Below, piece after piece: positions 22,666 through 35,631 of a stretch of 64,000 nucleotides of DNA; position 1 is the first letter of the stretch, and each line of letters begins with the position of its first letter. The DNA comes from Punica granatum (taxonomy: Eukaryota > Streptophyta > Magnoliopsida > Myrtales > Lythraceae): the NCBI RefSeq assembly GCF_007655135.1, contig NC_045131.1, positions 30,922,001 to 30,986,000 on the forward strand, given 5' to 3'. The notes beneath the pieces were generated by a model. It was given only the letters and a program-made list of their open reading frames with translations. It had not been told where the DNA came from and did not search any database. A program made the translations under genes and the position numbers.

Positions 22666-23333
22666 GCCCTCTTTAAGGGAAAATTGAGGGGAACAGAGTT
22701 TCCAATAGTGACCTGTCTATAACTTAGTCTCCGCTTTCCCCCACTAGAAGAGCACAAGTTTTTATGGAAGCTTTAACATGCCGAGCCCTTCCATGACCCG
22801 CTTAAGCTCAAAACTAACATGAAAGAACATCCAACGATGCATATCTAACAAGGCAACATAACTCCGAAAATCTCCAGAGAAATATGTGCCAGAGAGACCC
22901 TCCAAGGGAATCAACATCTTATTCATTGGACTCGTAGCACAATGTTAAACCTTATTACAGTTAATGGGCAACCAAAGCAATCCCTGACGAGGAACCAACC
23001 CATGCAAAGATGTGGAGCTTCCCAGACAACTTAAAAGCTCCAGGTTTAGGAGTGATAATCCCGGGAGTAGGAAAATACCGGCCAAGATCTACAACCCTCA
23101 GCACCATCTCATTTGTTTGTTCCTCAGGCCCACGCAATACTTTCTGCCGATTAGATGATGCACCTGTTTCTCCTTGGTTGAGGCCTGTTTAGGGGAAGTC
23201 TCATATATGTATGACGAGAACAAATCACTTGAGAGGTCCAGTTTCTTCCGTCTTTGTTCTCTTGGTGCAAGAATGATGAAGATAATGTCACAGCGTTGGG
23301 CTGCTTGGTTTCGGGATGGACAAGGGTATTATG

Positions 23334-25797
23334 TTAAGGAATAGGCTTAACAATGCCATGGAGCTTCCACCCACCGAGCCCGGCCAACGCAAATGCCTGC
23401 AAAGGGAAGAAATCAATTGGCAATTTCCACATGTTGAGCATAATAAGGTCAAGAGTGATATTATCTTCAGAAATATCATGAACTTTTAACGCTCTCAGCT
23501 TACTCTCAAATTCTATTATTTCTTGCACTAGGAAACTCAACAGGTTTCTTCTGTCTCAGAGCCATATAATCAAAGCATCCTTCTAAGGACCGAGAGTACA
23601 TGCTATTGTTTCAACCACAATCTTGACAGCCTTAAGCAGCATTGTTAAAAAAAAGGAAACAGAAAACGAAGGTTTACATCACTATAGTAACTCCCTCTTG
23701 AATTAACGATAATCAGCGATGATAAATCAACCAAACCTTGACAAATCAAATAGTCAAAGACTTGGCCGAACAAACAGTTAAAACTACGAGTCATGAGGTA
23801 AAATGTATTCACTGCTGCTGGTAGGAAAATAACTGAATGAACTCTCACAACAACAATAAAGACCAAATCAATTATTGTGCTAGTGTTTTACCCATGCATT
23901 GCACGGTTACTTTCAAAACTAATGCATAACTAATGTACCTATTATATTATGTATATGAAAATGCTAAATCCTCCTGATTGGTGTGCCTAAAAATCCTCCT
24001 AATTCAAAATTTCACTCAAATCTATTGAACACTCCTTGGATACCGTGTAAATTACAACTCAAGCCATTGTGAGTGGGATTTTAAATTAGGAGGATTTCTA
24101 AGTTGATTATTAGGAGGATATATCAACAATCATATGTATTGTATAGATGTAAAACATCTGCCCCATCTTTTTCTAATACAGAAAATACGAAATGAAGCAT
24201 ATCTAAACAGGTTAACTTAATTTCTGATTGGGATGTATATGTAAATAAGAGTTTGCCTGAGCTGAACTTTTGAAAGAAAATTTTATCTGAAAGAGGAATG
24301 CTAGCCAACCTCTTCCCAAGATCTTCCACTAGCTTCAAGCAAGGCAGCATTGCATGTCTTCAGTTCTATAGATGCCCCAGAAAACATTGAGGCGGCCTCC
24401 TCCCATCCTTTGTTGTGGCCCATACACCTATGCATATAACAATGTCAAATCAAAATTTAGAGGATTCATAATTACGCCGCACATGAAAAATTCATAATGC
24501 AGCAATCGAGCCTCCTTAGTTTTATCATGACAAGAAAGAAACTCAAGAATCAATGCTTTTACTTAGCATTGATGTATAGATGGAAATGATATAGGGAAGT
24601 CATTTCAAATTCCATCATTTCCGTAATGACTGGTATAATGGACTCATCTTTTATACGATTCACCAATTGCCAAGAAAAACTCACATGACTGTCACTATCT
24701 CGTCTCTTGAATATTTACATATAGCGTTCTGAAGATGCTCTGCTGTCTGCCCATCCATTGCTGCTATGGAGTAAAAGCTCGAGATGTAGTGGACCTCGGC
24801 TTCCAAGAAGCTTCTCACTTGCTCCTGCATTATTCTTAGGGTCTCCCTTGTTCTAGCTGCATCGCTGTCCCGTTTAGAGCACTAAAAGAAAATTAATGCT
24901 CGAGGATTGCAAACTCATTCCATGCTGAAGAGACAAAACGAACCAAAAATTCCTCACCTTAGTAAAATGAGTTCAGGGATCCAACCCAACTCTTTGAGCT
25001 TTTGGGAGACTTTGATAGCATCAGCTCGTCCAGCCTTGCTAAGCGGGCGGTCATGGTCTATGACAATTCAAAAGATTGTGCATAAATTGAGAATCTTGAA
25101 AAGGTCAGACACCATTTTTTTCCTCGATTTGTTCAGAAATATGAAGAAATTTGGGGCCAATCAGCTCACAGAAAAACAGCATGAATCTGACACGCGAACC
25201 AACATTCTGACACCCATCGTCCCCCAATGGTAGAACCGGTTTAACTAGAGAGAAACATAACATGATTGCTTCCAGACAATTCTCCGCCTTTGTCAATCAA
25301 ATGTTTGCAAAATTTTCAACTTTTTTTTTTTGCCCCAACTGTAGCGCGGAAAGTCTGAATGAATCATGCCAAGAACCTACACGGAAATGGGAAGAGGAGG
25401 ATCTTTGACACCTAGCAGAAACTCAACTGAAGATTAGAGGGGCAATCCGCTACATATATAATGCAGGGAGAGGGAGTTAAGCACCTCGGAGAGAGCGGTC
25501 GGCCCAAGAACTCTTGGCATGGCGGAGCAATATGAGGCGACGAGGAACCGCCGAACCCAGCTCATTCGGAGCGTCCTCCTCCGCCTCCTTCCCCGAAACT
25601 GAGGAAAGCACCAGACTTTGTGCCGCCGCAGTTTCAGTGGCCACAGAGCGTGTCAGAAGCGGAGAACTCCGATTCCGATACCTTCTGCTGTCGCTGCTGC
25701 TGCTGCTGCGTGTCAGAAGCGGGAAATACTTCTTCTTCTTCTTCCCGGAGATTGGAAGGTGAGGTATGCCGCAGAGAGCGGGAGCTGCTGCATTCAT
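23334..25797 (-). CDS. SixA-like phosphohistidine phosphatase / histidine phosphatase family protein
   Basis: Five exons give one intact frame of 257 codons: 25797-25485, 25057-24958, 24864-24685, 24427-24310, 23396-23334. The start is the ATG at 25797; the open frame upstream has only a GTG. The N-terminus is Ser/Arg-rich and could be a chloroplast transit peptide. The catalytic RHG-type motif is LILLRHAKSSW. DHDRPLSKAGRADA, SDAARTRETL, FYSIAAMDGQTAEHLQ and the second-histidine motif MGHNKGWEEAASMFSG follow, ending WKLHGIVKPIP. This matches plant proteins annotated as SixA-like histidine phosphatases; the physiological substrate is not established. The exon 3 acceptor is taken as GACAG at 24868-24865 because only this keeps the frame. 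This is the surviving copy of the duplicated pair. Confidence 0.9.
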
Positions 25798-25821
25798 ACT
25801 TCGCTCCGGAAGAAGGCTAAA

Positions 25822-26022
25822 ATGAAGGGATTGCACTTGGCAGTGAGATTGTTCTCAGCCTCAGACAACCTGCGTCGTTCTCATATGGATATGAACTGTC
25901 CGTACACTCCGTCTGTCTCCTCCTCCAGCTTCAGCTTCGACCTCATCTCCGAAAATCTCTCCTCTATGCTGCGGTGCGGACTACTGAGAAGCTGCTCCGC
26001 ACAGACCTCTCGGGAAGGATGA
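25822..26022 (+). other. Short divergent open frame, unrecognised
   Basis: A 66-codon ATG frame (MKGLHLAVRLFSAS...) begins 25 bases from the phosphatase start on the other strand. The region is GC-richer than its surroundings. I do not recognise it. It may be leader DNA of the phosphatase or the first exon of a lost neighbour. Confidence 0.2.
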
Positions 26023-26099
26023 CGAACGAGTCCGTTTCTGTTTTGTCCCTTCCGCCCTTCCCATCGAGCCAACATCTTCGTATGAATTTATTTCATGGG

Positions 26100-27340
26100 C
26101 CGGGCCGCCCCAGGCCCATGGACTTCCACCTTATTTCTCTTGTTCCTCTTGGTTTCCATATTGTCAATGATAGACATTTCTCTCTATCTTTTCTATTTGA
26201 TTTTGATAGACCAGCCGCGATGATTTTATTAATCAAGACATCGTGATCAAATTAGAGAAGACCGCACCTCGCAGCTCGTTTGTCTCTTCGTCTGTCGTTC
26301 CGTCAAGATTCAATCACGAAGTGAAGCTGTTTAAACTGTTCATTATTTTGCAAATTCTGTAAAATAAGTATCGGTTGAGAGATCGCGTCCTCTTCTTATG
26401 CAAAGAAGCTAAAGAAGAGTCGAAGCATGCATCCTCGCAATAAAACTTGCTGTCATCGTGTGGCAACGTTGAAAGATATCATGCGGATGGCAACATGAGA
26501 AAAATGACATTGCATCTAATGGGATATAGGATTTTTTTTCATGTTTCCTATCGAGCAACTTTTATTCATTAGTGAAAGAGTGACGCTGCACCTTGAATCC
26601 TCTCTGAAATGACATTTATGTAATTATTCAATAAAATCAGAGGTGTTCGGAGGAATATCCTCCGCAAATGTTGGCGGGAATAAGGAATTTTCCTCAGTAA
26701 AAAGGTGAGAGATTCATCAACGAAAATGATATAACGCAGTGATGTACCTCTCGTCTGGTGATCAATAGGTTTTAAATTCGACACTTAATTGGACTATTTG
26801 TACCATTTTATTAGATATTTATTATTTTTATTTTAATATATTAGATTCGTAGACCTCTTTGGTAATCGAAAAAAAAAGGTGGGAGATTCTTGCCTTCTCA
26901 TCTCGAGTATGAAAGATGTTGTGCACAACTTTAATTGATATTATTGTTCTCCAATTGAAGTGCTTCATCCATACTAATTCAAAAAGGAGAAGTAGTCTCT
27001 TTTTGTCTTTCTCTTCCCCAAATTTCTGTGTTAGTTATATTTGAATTTATGAGAGCCACCAATTTAAGATTAAAATTGTAAAATTACTAATAAAGCTACC
27101 TACTAACCTCTTTTTCTCTCTTGACCTCCTTCCCACTTCTACTTTTTCTGTCCTTTCTTCTCTCCTCTCTCATCTTTTCTTTTCTTTTCTTAGTGTTACA
27201 CGGTCTATTTTACAGTTAAGAATTTGAACAATGTATTTTTTTTATTTATATTGCAATAAAAATATTAAATTGATCAGAGGTAGTACAAATAAATGCCTAT
27301 TAATTTTTAAAACCCCATAGTTGAATATCAGTTTATTAAT
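26100..27340. other. Intergenic, no gene recognised
   Basis: AT-rich, with pyrimidine runs near 27,110-27,190. No conserved coding signal seen. Confidence 0.5.
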
Positions 27341-27356
27341 TTTTAAAATCCATAAT

Positions 27357-27554
27357 TCTGATGGGGCTTTCTTTGGGAACACGAGTCGAGCGGACGCAAG
27401 CGGTCTTATCCGTGATGCTGATGGTCGGTGGCTGAGTAGGTTTGCTTATAATTTGGGCATTGCTTCAGCAGTTATTGCTAAATCATGGGGTCTTAAATCT
27501 GATCTGGAGTTGGCTTGGGCGCTTAGATATAGGTTCCTTATTGGCGGAGGCTGA
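27357..27554 (+). mobile_element. LINE-type RNase H domain fragment
   Basis: A short open stretch beginning SDGAFFGN and continuing GLIRDADGRWLSRFAYNLGI matches the RNase H-like domain at the end of plant non-LTR retrotransposons (RVT_3 type). It ends in-frame at TGA. The reverse transcriptase is absent, so this is a 5'-truncated remnant directly upstream of the WD40 fragment. Confidence 0.72.
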
Positions 27555-27867
27555 TTAAGAGATTGTACGACGACTCATTTTATTCCATGGAGACTGAAAT
27601 CCTCGTCTTCAAGGTGGCAGATCCCGTTGTACTGCACATTCACAGAAGGTAACTAATGTGCTGATTAGTTAGCTTGCAAGTAGTTTGGGATTGTCTCGGT
27701 ATGGGGTCTAGCCTTGATTTTGTACATATGTCATTTTAATATTTAGCTACTTCAGTTGGGCCTACAATAAGCTTCTTAGAGTTTCTTTCCAGTATGAAAA
27801 AAGTACCGATGAGAATGAAAGTATGTAACAAGAGTACCTTAGGGTGGAAAGTTTCATTCTTTTGTTT

Positions 27868-28480
27868 ATCAGCGGGGCGAGGCGGTGCATTTCATGGTGT
27901 CAAACAATGACTATAGAGTTTGGGACTTTGATATGGAGAGATTTACGCTTTGCAAGCATTTTGAGTATCCTTGGCCAGTAAATGTAAGTACTTCTTGTCA
28001 AGTGAATTTTGCAATTACTTGATGTGCATGTGCTACTGTTATAGACCAGCAAAAAATAATTAGAGCAGTGCATGCATATAGCTGTCCCACAATTTTTAAC
28101 CCATTTTTCTCTCTGAGGTGCTAACAACTTATGATATACTTTTTGCCTTTTAACTCTAGGAAGGTTTTTTGTTGTTGCATCTTTTAATATCACAAGCTTT
28201 GAGTGATACGATGAAAGCTGGAGTTTAGAACTAAGATTATGTCCATGTTATAAAACAGTGCAGTTGTTTGGATGGGCCTGTCTCATTTAATAGGCTTCAG
28301 GATGGATTCGAAGAGCAGGAGGAGATCGACTTCTTTGGGGAGATCTCTGGTATATCATTTAGCCCTGGCACTGAGTCCCTTACCTATGGTAGCCTGCTTC
28401 AGCACCACTGACGCAGAAACCACTCGAATCTTGACTCTGTGTTGTGAAATGTCCTTATCAAATGTGCGCAATGGGGATTG
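27868..28480 (+). pseudogene. WD40 (C2A9.03-like) gene fragment 1
   Basis: Contains exon 7 of the WD40 gene (CATTTCATGGTGTCAAACAA, then TATGGAGAGATTTACGCTTT) with its donor, followed by intron-like sequence. It then jumps to the 3' half of the last exon (from about 28,302, GGATGGATTCGAAGAGCAGG). Exon 8 and the first half of exon 9 are missing. The residual last exon is degraded after LSPGTESL-equivalent codons. Confidence 0.88.
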
Positions 28481-29109
28481 ATCCTTTAGGTGGTGTACAT
28501 TCGGATAGGGACAGTTGCCCCTTTTCATAAATGTTAAGAATGGGGATGATATGCTCATGGCTTATCATCAATTTTTGCTGCCTTGTGGTGCTTCGGGGTT
28601 TCAATAATGCCTTTATCATTCAGAGAGCGGAAGACGGTTGTTTCATGAGTCATAAATCATGGAGATTGTGTATATGCTAACTGATCTATGAGTTAGGTGA
28701 CGAGGTTATGGAACTTTGTAACTGTACTTCTAGCCTTTTGATTGTGGAGATGTGAATAAGGAGTTTTGTTTCTTTAATTAGAATTTGGTCAGAATATTCG
28801 ACTATATGCTATCAATGATGTCGGGATCTAATCATGATACGGACTAACGTAGAATTTTCTGCAAATTCACTAGTTCATGAACTTGTACACTTTTCACACA
28901 GTGGACTACTGGAAATGCTGAGGGTTGATAAATGGGCGAAGAAGTATTGCAGCACTCGATATTACTCTGAAGATTGTGAAGCGATTCTGTTCCCCCATTT
29001 TGGAATCACCATAACGACGAAACACAAACAAAATTCTTACTGTGTTGACAAATTATCATATTTTGGTTAGTATTTAAATTGCGATGAAAAGATAACGAGC
29101 ACATCTGGG

Positions 29110-29690
29110 ATTATTTGGCCCCTCAAGCTGTATCTTCCACCCGGAAAGCACCGAAGAGAACTAATCTGCAGGATCCGTGAACATGAATGATCTAATAAGA
29201 TTAGAGCGATTACACCAGACAACTCCAGTTGTCTCGAGGAAACTAAGATATACTAACTTTTGATAAGTATGATCTCCTATATAACAAATTCCCACAATTT
29301 TATTGGGAATTGTTTCCTTTCTTGCCACTCTTGCTAGTTCCAAAATGAATGCTCTGTAATTGCAGTTTCTCAGCCTGGAATTAGAGCTACCAAACCAATA
29401 TGAGAAATATGCAAGAAACAACGTTCCTTCGGTGCTGAGTAGGTAATGCTTCAAGCAAAGTTCAAGCTTCCACACCTTCAGGGTATGGTTCCAAATATAA
29501 AATGCAATTAGAAGTTTCGCTTTTCTTCTAACTTGAGGGCACGATAAATCTGTGATCTTGATGATGATAGACCTTACCTCAACATTGATACCGATGGGCA
29601 GCTGAACTGACGTGTTTTATAGAGCTTGAATTGCTTTGGACAAGGATGTCAAGTAATCGTCCTCGAGAGTGAGGGTGGACTACTTACCCA
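29110..29690 (-). pseudogene. QWRF gene 3'-end remnant 1
   Basis: Decayed equivalents of QWRF exons 6 (about 29,110-29,150), 5 (about 29,280-29,380) and 3 (about 29,575-29,690) occur in the same order as the intact gene. Shared motifs include GATTATTTGGCCCCT, TCTTGCTAGTTCC and GTCAAGTAATC. Exons are frame-broken. Sequence divergence is much higher than between the two tandem units, so it is an older duplicate. Confidence 0.75.
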
Positions 29691-30136
29691 AATATCACAT
29701 CTGATCTAAAGTAAACTGCAGTTTTATTTTTTTTTTTGTAAGTTAAAGACTAATGATATTGTTCTAGATGCAAAAGGAAAAAAATAAATTTGAATGCCTG
29801 GAGCAAAATGAAGAAAGCATTATGTGATACGACAGATTTTACTCATCAGCCAATCATGGACTTCAGATGTAATTCACTGTAGTTAGCTCAAGTTGACATA
29901 ATATTCAAAAATTTGCCCACAGTCCAAATGAGCTTTGTCTCTCGAAGAGACTTGTTGCAGGCAGGCAGAAACTACAGTACTCGAAAGATGAAGATGTCTA
30001 CAAAAATTTGTCGACGGTCCAAATGTTCTTCTGTTCCGTTAGTTTTTTTCTACCAAATAGAATAACTTGAGTTGCAGTGAAACTCTGAGTTGCTAGGCCT
30101 ACTATCAAATTCCAATTGTTGAATCATCAGGAATAA

Positions 30137-30717
30137 TGGGGGTCAATATGTGTCGTGTCGTATTTAAACAAGTCGTGTCTAAACGGGTTCGTATCAAAAA
30201 GTTCTAAACCCGAACACGACAAGTTTAATAAACGTGTCAAGATTTTCAAACACACATTTAATTAAGGTTGATACAAATAAGACACGTCTAACCCGTTTAA
30301 CTAAACGTGTCTAAATGTGTATGTATACTTACCTATATGATATGACACTATTACCTTTAGGTACATATTATACCTATATGATATGACACAATTAACTTTT
30401 ATTACACTTTATTTTACGATTGGTATGATAAAAATACCATAAACGAGTTATTTATACAAACAAATTTAGATGATTTTAGTGTATTCTCTTCTATAAATTG
30501 ATACAATATGTTAAACAAATTTATTAACACGATAACACATAATGTAAAATGGTCTAACCTTATCTAAACGGATTACGAGAGTTGAACTCATTTAAACACG
30601 TTTATTTCTCATGTCTAAACCGGTTTGATCTGTTTAAACATAAAGCACATTTAGCCTTTATCCAAACCCGCTTAACTTCGTGTCGTATCCACGTCGTGTT
30701 AAATACTGTCGGGCCTA
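30137..30717. mobile_element. Non-autonomous hAT-related element
   Basis: The left end TGGGGGTCAATATGTGTCGTG and right end CACGTCGTGTTAAATACTG plus TCGGGCCTA resemble the two ends of the hAT at 13.3-16.9 kb. The interior repeats ACACGTTT and AACGGGTT-type motifs. There is no coding sequence and no clear target-site duplication. It is absent from tandem unit 2 near 41,627. Confidence 0.55.
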
Positions 30718-32270
30718 GGTATATTCTGTTCTTCCTGCAGCTCATCGGCCTTTTCATGGACAGCTTCAGCAATTACACATAAAAATGTTATTAAGCAACC
30801 CTAGTTTTCAGTGAAACCTCAAAAGAATATATATGCAATCTCGTCATTAATTTAGGAACTATCTCCTCTTAAAGCAGTCAAGCTTTTTTGAACTTTTATT
30901 TCATTATATTAGTCTAACAATCTTTTTGTAATAAAAAAAAAAAGGATTTGTAATGTGAGGATCCATTACGTGAGGAGGAACTGACAGTGACAGTATACAT
31001 GGATCGTCTTATTACCATAACCAACTACTTCTTCCATGTCAAGATTTTCACATTCCTCCACGGACAACACATGACATGACGCGTACGTATAATTAGATAA
31101 CAATTGCTTGCTTCTGATGATAACGTGTCATGCTCAAATTGAATGTTTATGAAATAAACGGCTTTAGATTGAGAAAAGCTAGCATTATTTACATATATAT
31201 ATATATATATATAGAACGCGGCGCCTGCTTAATTAATCTATAATTTTTCTTCTCCAAATTCTTTTATATCCATCGATTGATAAAATATAAAAACTATAGA
31301 TTTTTTTCTCGAGTCTTTTTCATATGAAAATCAACTTAAATTATCGCAATTTTCTCTGGGAAGGGTTTTACCGGTTCAACCGGGTACAGCCGGTAGTGAG
31401 GACCGCGGGACCGTCAAGCCAGAAGGGACCGTACCGTCCCTTGGTCGAATGATAGAAGTTTCCCCATAGAGGAGAAGGGAGGCTGGTTTTTGGGGAGGTC
31501 CAATCTATCTATGCTTTGCTTGCAGAGGAGCAGCCGAGACAGATTTCAATGGATCGTTGATCGATTCAAGACCGATTTGATTCGATCTTCTTCTCTTCTC
31601 GTCCCTGAGCCTCCCCCGATTTCCTGTAAGCTCTCAATTTCTCTCCTTTTTGCGCCTCCTCGGCCCCGTAACAAATCCAGCTCTGCCCTAACCTAATTCT
31701 CCCTTTCGAATCGCTTCCGTCGATCGATTTCTGCCACGGTTGAAGTACTTAGCTTTCTGGTTTAGCAGGATAAATATTTTTATATGCTAGGTTGTGAAAT
31801 CCGTATTGCTCATTGACCTGGGTTCATGAATTATGGCTGATATAGCTTTGAATTATTGGGTCTTGTTGCTTAGGCATACGTGATGTTTATCTTCCTGGAC
31901 TTTTCTTAATTTACCCTTTTGATTTTGAAACCAAGAGAAGATAAGAGAAGAGAAGAGATTGACAAAATAATTGGATTAGGAAAGCCTTGTTGCTTGATTT
32001 TCCATGTGGTACTTCATGTTGCTTTATGTGTCCATGGCTGACACATAATTTAATTTTGTAGAGATGCTGATATGTGTCTATGGCTGACTTAGCTCGGAGT
32101 TGTTGCTTTATGATTGAAGAAATTTTGATGAACTTGATCGAATAAAAGTCTGATTCCACTTTGTCCATGGAGCAGTTTATCCAAAATTCTTAGCTTTTAT
32201 CTGTATTAGTACGCGGTTGTAAGATCTTCTGTGTATCTCACTCGTGGAAGTTTCTCAGTTTTCCAGCACC
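30718..32270 (+). promoter_or_regulatory. Upstream region, leader exon and 5' UTR intron of WD40 copy 1
   Basis: Includes a (TA)n tract at about 31,193-31,212, a leader exon around 31,500-31,625 ending at a GTAAGC donor, and an intron reaching the acceptor TTCCAG just before the start codon. The same architecture is repeated upstream of copy 2 (42.1-43.0 kb). Confidence 0.55.
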
Positions 32271-34241
32271 ATGTCTCAATACCAAGAGTATCACATGGAG
32301 AATGCAGCTGATGATCATGACATGGGAGAAGTGGATGATGAAATGTATTTTCATGGCAGAGTAATGGGTGACTCTGACACCGACAACGATGATGAGTATG
32401 CCCATTTGGTAAGGCCCGATGCTTTGGTGGAGTTTTGTGTCAAAAAAGTTAGAGAGGGATATTTTAGGTGATATTTTTGAATTTACTTCAGGGAGCCATA
32501 TTGTTGTATCTTCCTAGAATCTCGGTGAAAGATGATAGTTTCTTGCAGGACGATAAGAAGACAGATATATCAGCTGCTGATGCCAGGAGAGGAAAAGATA
32601 TACAGGGAATCCCTTGGGAGACATTGAGGATCACCCGAGAACAATATAGGAAAACCAGGCTTGAGCAGTACAAGAACTATGAAAATGTGCCACAATCAGG
32701 AGAGTGTTCCCAAAAGGTCAGTTATTACTGATTGCTACAAAGATAGTATGCGGTGTCATACATGCATTAATCACTGTCACGTTGTTGCGGTCCTTTTAAC
32801 TCTCAAAATGTTGTTAGGGGTGTAAACGAACGAAGAGAGATGGAAATTACTACAAGTTCTGGCGAAATACTAGATCGGTGAAATCAACAATTCTTCATTT
32901 TCAAGTATGAAGGACATTCTCTCTTCTTATTCTGAAGATGAATCTATCCTGTACTGGTTTCTGATCCTCTTCCTTGAGTATATTTGGCTGAAGATTTTCC
33001 TTTCGTTGCAGTTGAGGAACTTAGTCTGGTCAACCACAAAGCATGATGTTTACCTAATGTCCAATTTCTCCATCATCCACTGGTCATCATTGACATGCAA
33101 GAAGACTGAAGTCCTCGATGTTTATCGGCATGTAGCTCCCTGCGAGGTATGTATGTGCTTATATGAGATTGGCTGTTTGTCTTGAAACCTCGCAGTGCCA
33201 TAATTCATTTTGCTACATTTTCCAGAAACATCCTGGAAGTCTCTTGGAGGGTTTTGCTCAAACTCAAGTCAGTACTCTCGCTGTACGTGATAAATTCTTG
33301 ATTGCTGGGGGGTTTCAAGGGGAGCTTATCTGTAAGGTACTCTTCGTCTTTCTCACTCTCTTTCATGAGCATGTTCTTGTTTGATGCTAAGAATCATTTC
33401 TCGTCCTTACTGGTGATCACTTGATTTTTCATTTCTTATGAATGGTTCCATCTTTTGACTGTAGCATTTGGACCGGCCTGGTGTTAGCTTCTGTTCGAGG
33501 ACAACATATGATGATAATGCCATTACAAATGCAGTTGAAATATATGACAGGCCAAGGTTCATTATTTCGCCCTTTCTCGCTACCTCATACTTATTGTTTG
33601 TGCACATAAGCAGTTATAATGCTTAGCTTCCTCAGTGGGAAAAACCGTAAGCTACTTAGAGTTTTTTTCCCTCATTATGACAGAAGTTTAGTAAAACAGA
33701 AAGGATGCAATAAAACAGAGGTTTGTATATTGCATGGTAACTTACTTTCTGTTTTTTGTTTTATCAGCGGGGCAGTGCATTTCATGGTATCAAATAATGA
33801 CTGTGGAGTCCGGGACTTTGATATGGAGAGGTTTACGCTTTGCAAGCATTTTAATTATCCTTGGCCAGTAAATGTAAGTTCTTCCCGTGTGAATTTATTC
33901 ATTAATGTGCATGCGCTTGTGTTACCAGCCACCAGCCAGTTAATGCTTAACCTATTCTTCTACTTTGCTAGCAGCCTACTATTTTCTTTTGCCTTTTAAT
34001 TGCTGTTACATCCTTCGATATCACAAGCTTTGTGCGAAGAGGATGGAAACTGGATTCGGGATTTTGTCCACGTGATCAGTTGTTTGGATGGGTCCTTGCT
34101 ATTTTCTGTAGTATTGAGTTTAAATCTTGTATTTTTTTTTTTGGCAGCATACCTCTATGAGTCCTGATGGTAAGCTTTTTGTTATCGTGGGTGATGACCC
34201 TGATGGGATGTTGGTAGATCCGCAAACAGGAAAGGTAGTGC

Positions 34242-34286
<45 letters not shown>

Positions 34287-34738
34287 TTTGGCATTCTTAT
34301 CGGAAGATCTAATCCATATTGTAGATGGTAATGCCGTTGAAGGGGCACCTGGATTTCTCCTTTGCATCTTCATGGCACCCAGATGGTCGCATCTTTGCAA
34401 CAGGGAATCAAGACAAGACTTGCCGAGTTTGGGATGTCCGGAACCTGTCAAAATCACTCGCTGTGCTCAAGGGCAATATCGGAGCCATCAGGTCTCTTAG
34501 GTTCTCATCTGACGGGCAGTTCATGGCTATGGCGGAGCCCGCAGATTTTGTGCACGTGTATGATGTGAAGAATGGATTTGAGGAAGAGCAGGAGGTTGAC
34601 TTCTTTGGGGAGATCTCCGGCATATCATTTAGCCCAGACACTGAGTCTCTTTTCATTGGAGTGTGGGACCGCACCTATGGTAGCCTCCTTCAGTACAACA
34701 GATCCAGAAAATACTCATATCTCGACTCTTTGTTGTGA
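32271..34738 (+). CDS. WD40-repeat protein, C2A9.03-like, tandem copy 1
   Basis: Nine exons give 445 codons: 32271-32408, 32549-32716, 32818-32904, 33012-33146, 33226-33336, 33465-33556, 33768-33873, 34148-34234, 34325-34738. The N-terminus is acidic (MSQYQEYHMENAADDHDMGE) and is followed by DIQGIPW and NYENVPQSGE. The beta-propeller region includes IHWSSLTCKKTEVLDV, STLAVRDKFLIAGGFQGELI and HPDGRIFATGNQDKTCRVWD, and the protein ends YLDSLL. It matches the plant transducin/WD40 family annotated as C2A9.03-like (Arabidopsis At1g36070, At3g13340 type), whose function is not established. The start is the ATG at 32271; an upstream in-frame GTG is in the leader. Intron 8 carries a (CT)n microsatellite. 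All splice sites are canonical and no break is seen. Confidence 0.92.
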
Positions 34739-35631
34739 AATCATCCTCATAAAATGTGTGCATGGAGTGTTGATCCTTTAGGTGGTGTACATGCAGATAG
34801 GGACAGTGACCCCATTGGCATAAATGTTTTGAAGAAGGGGGTCAATATGCTTTTAGCTGTATGGTTCAATTGTTGCCTTTTTGTGGTGCTTCAGGTTCTC
34901 AATAATGTCAGTGTTATCAGGGAGAGGAGGATGGTGGTTTCGTGAGTCATAAAACGATAATGATTGTGTATATGCTAGCTAATCTTTGAATTAGTTGATG
35001 TTATGGAACTTTGTTACTGAACTTATAGCCGTTTGATTATGGGGATGTGAATAAGGAGTTTTCTTTCTTTAGTCAGAATTTGGTCCGAATATTTCGACTT
35101 CATGCTATCGATAGTGTCAGGATCTTATCTGGATGTGAAGGGAGATACTGTTTCCTGCAAATTCACTATTGGAGGAAACGCCATTAGTCTGCTCAGAATG
35201 ATGGCCTAGTTGATCTTATCGTGATGTGAAGTACCGTTTTCTGTTAATTTTCACAAGTTGAGGAAACGCCGCCATCCGCTTTGGATTATGAGCTTGTAAA
35301 CTTTTCATGCAGTGCAGTAAATAGGAGATGTTGAGAGGTGATGAATGTGGAAACAAATATCACTCAGTAGTACTTATTGGATCAAACTTATTAACAGGGC
35401 CTCGTAGAGAAAGAATGAAAGAATCACATTGGAGATTATTATTAAGCAATTCTCTTCGCCCTCTTTACTCTTTTTTTTTTTCCCCTTTTTTCCCCCTTAA
35501 ATATCACCAAACAAAACATGAACAAAATTCTCGCACTGTACTCAGATTGCGCATTTTGGTCAGGATCCAAATTGTGAAGAGAACATGTCGAGCATTGTTG
35601 AAGAGGGAATGGTAGCAGCCTCTATTCGCTG

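Larger units (their letters stand above)
22118..25820. repeat. Segmental duplication, copy B
   Basis: Partner of copy A at 10,425-18,265. It lacks the foldback, hAT and TRIM elements, so it preserves their empty sites. It also retains about 0.9 kb (23,650-24,550) that is missing from copy A. Confidence 0.88.

Noticed and set aside
25798..25836. Longer N-terminus for the SixA-like protein
   Set aside because: The upstream extension begins with GTG and has no ATG; the ATG at 25,797 was chosen.
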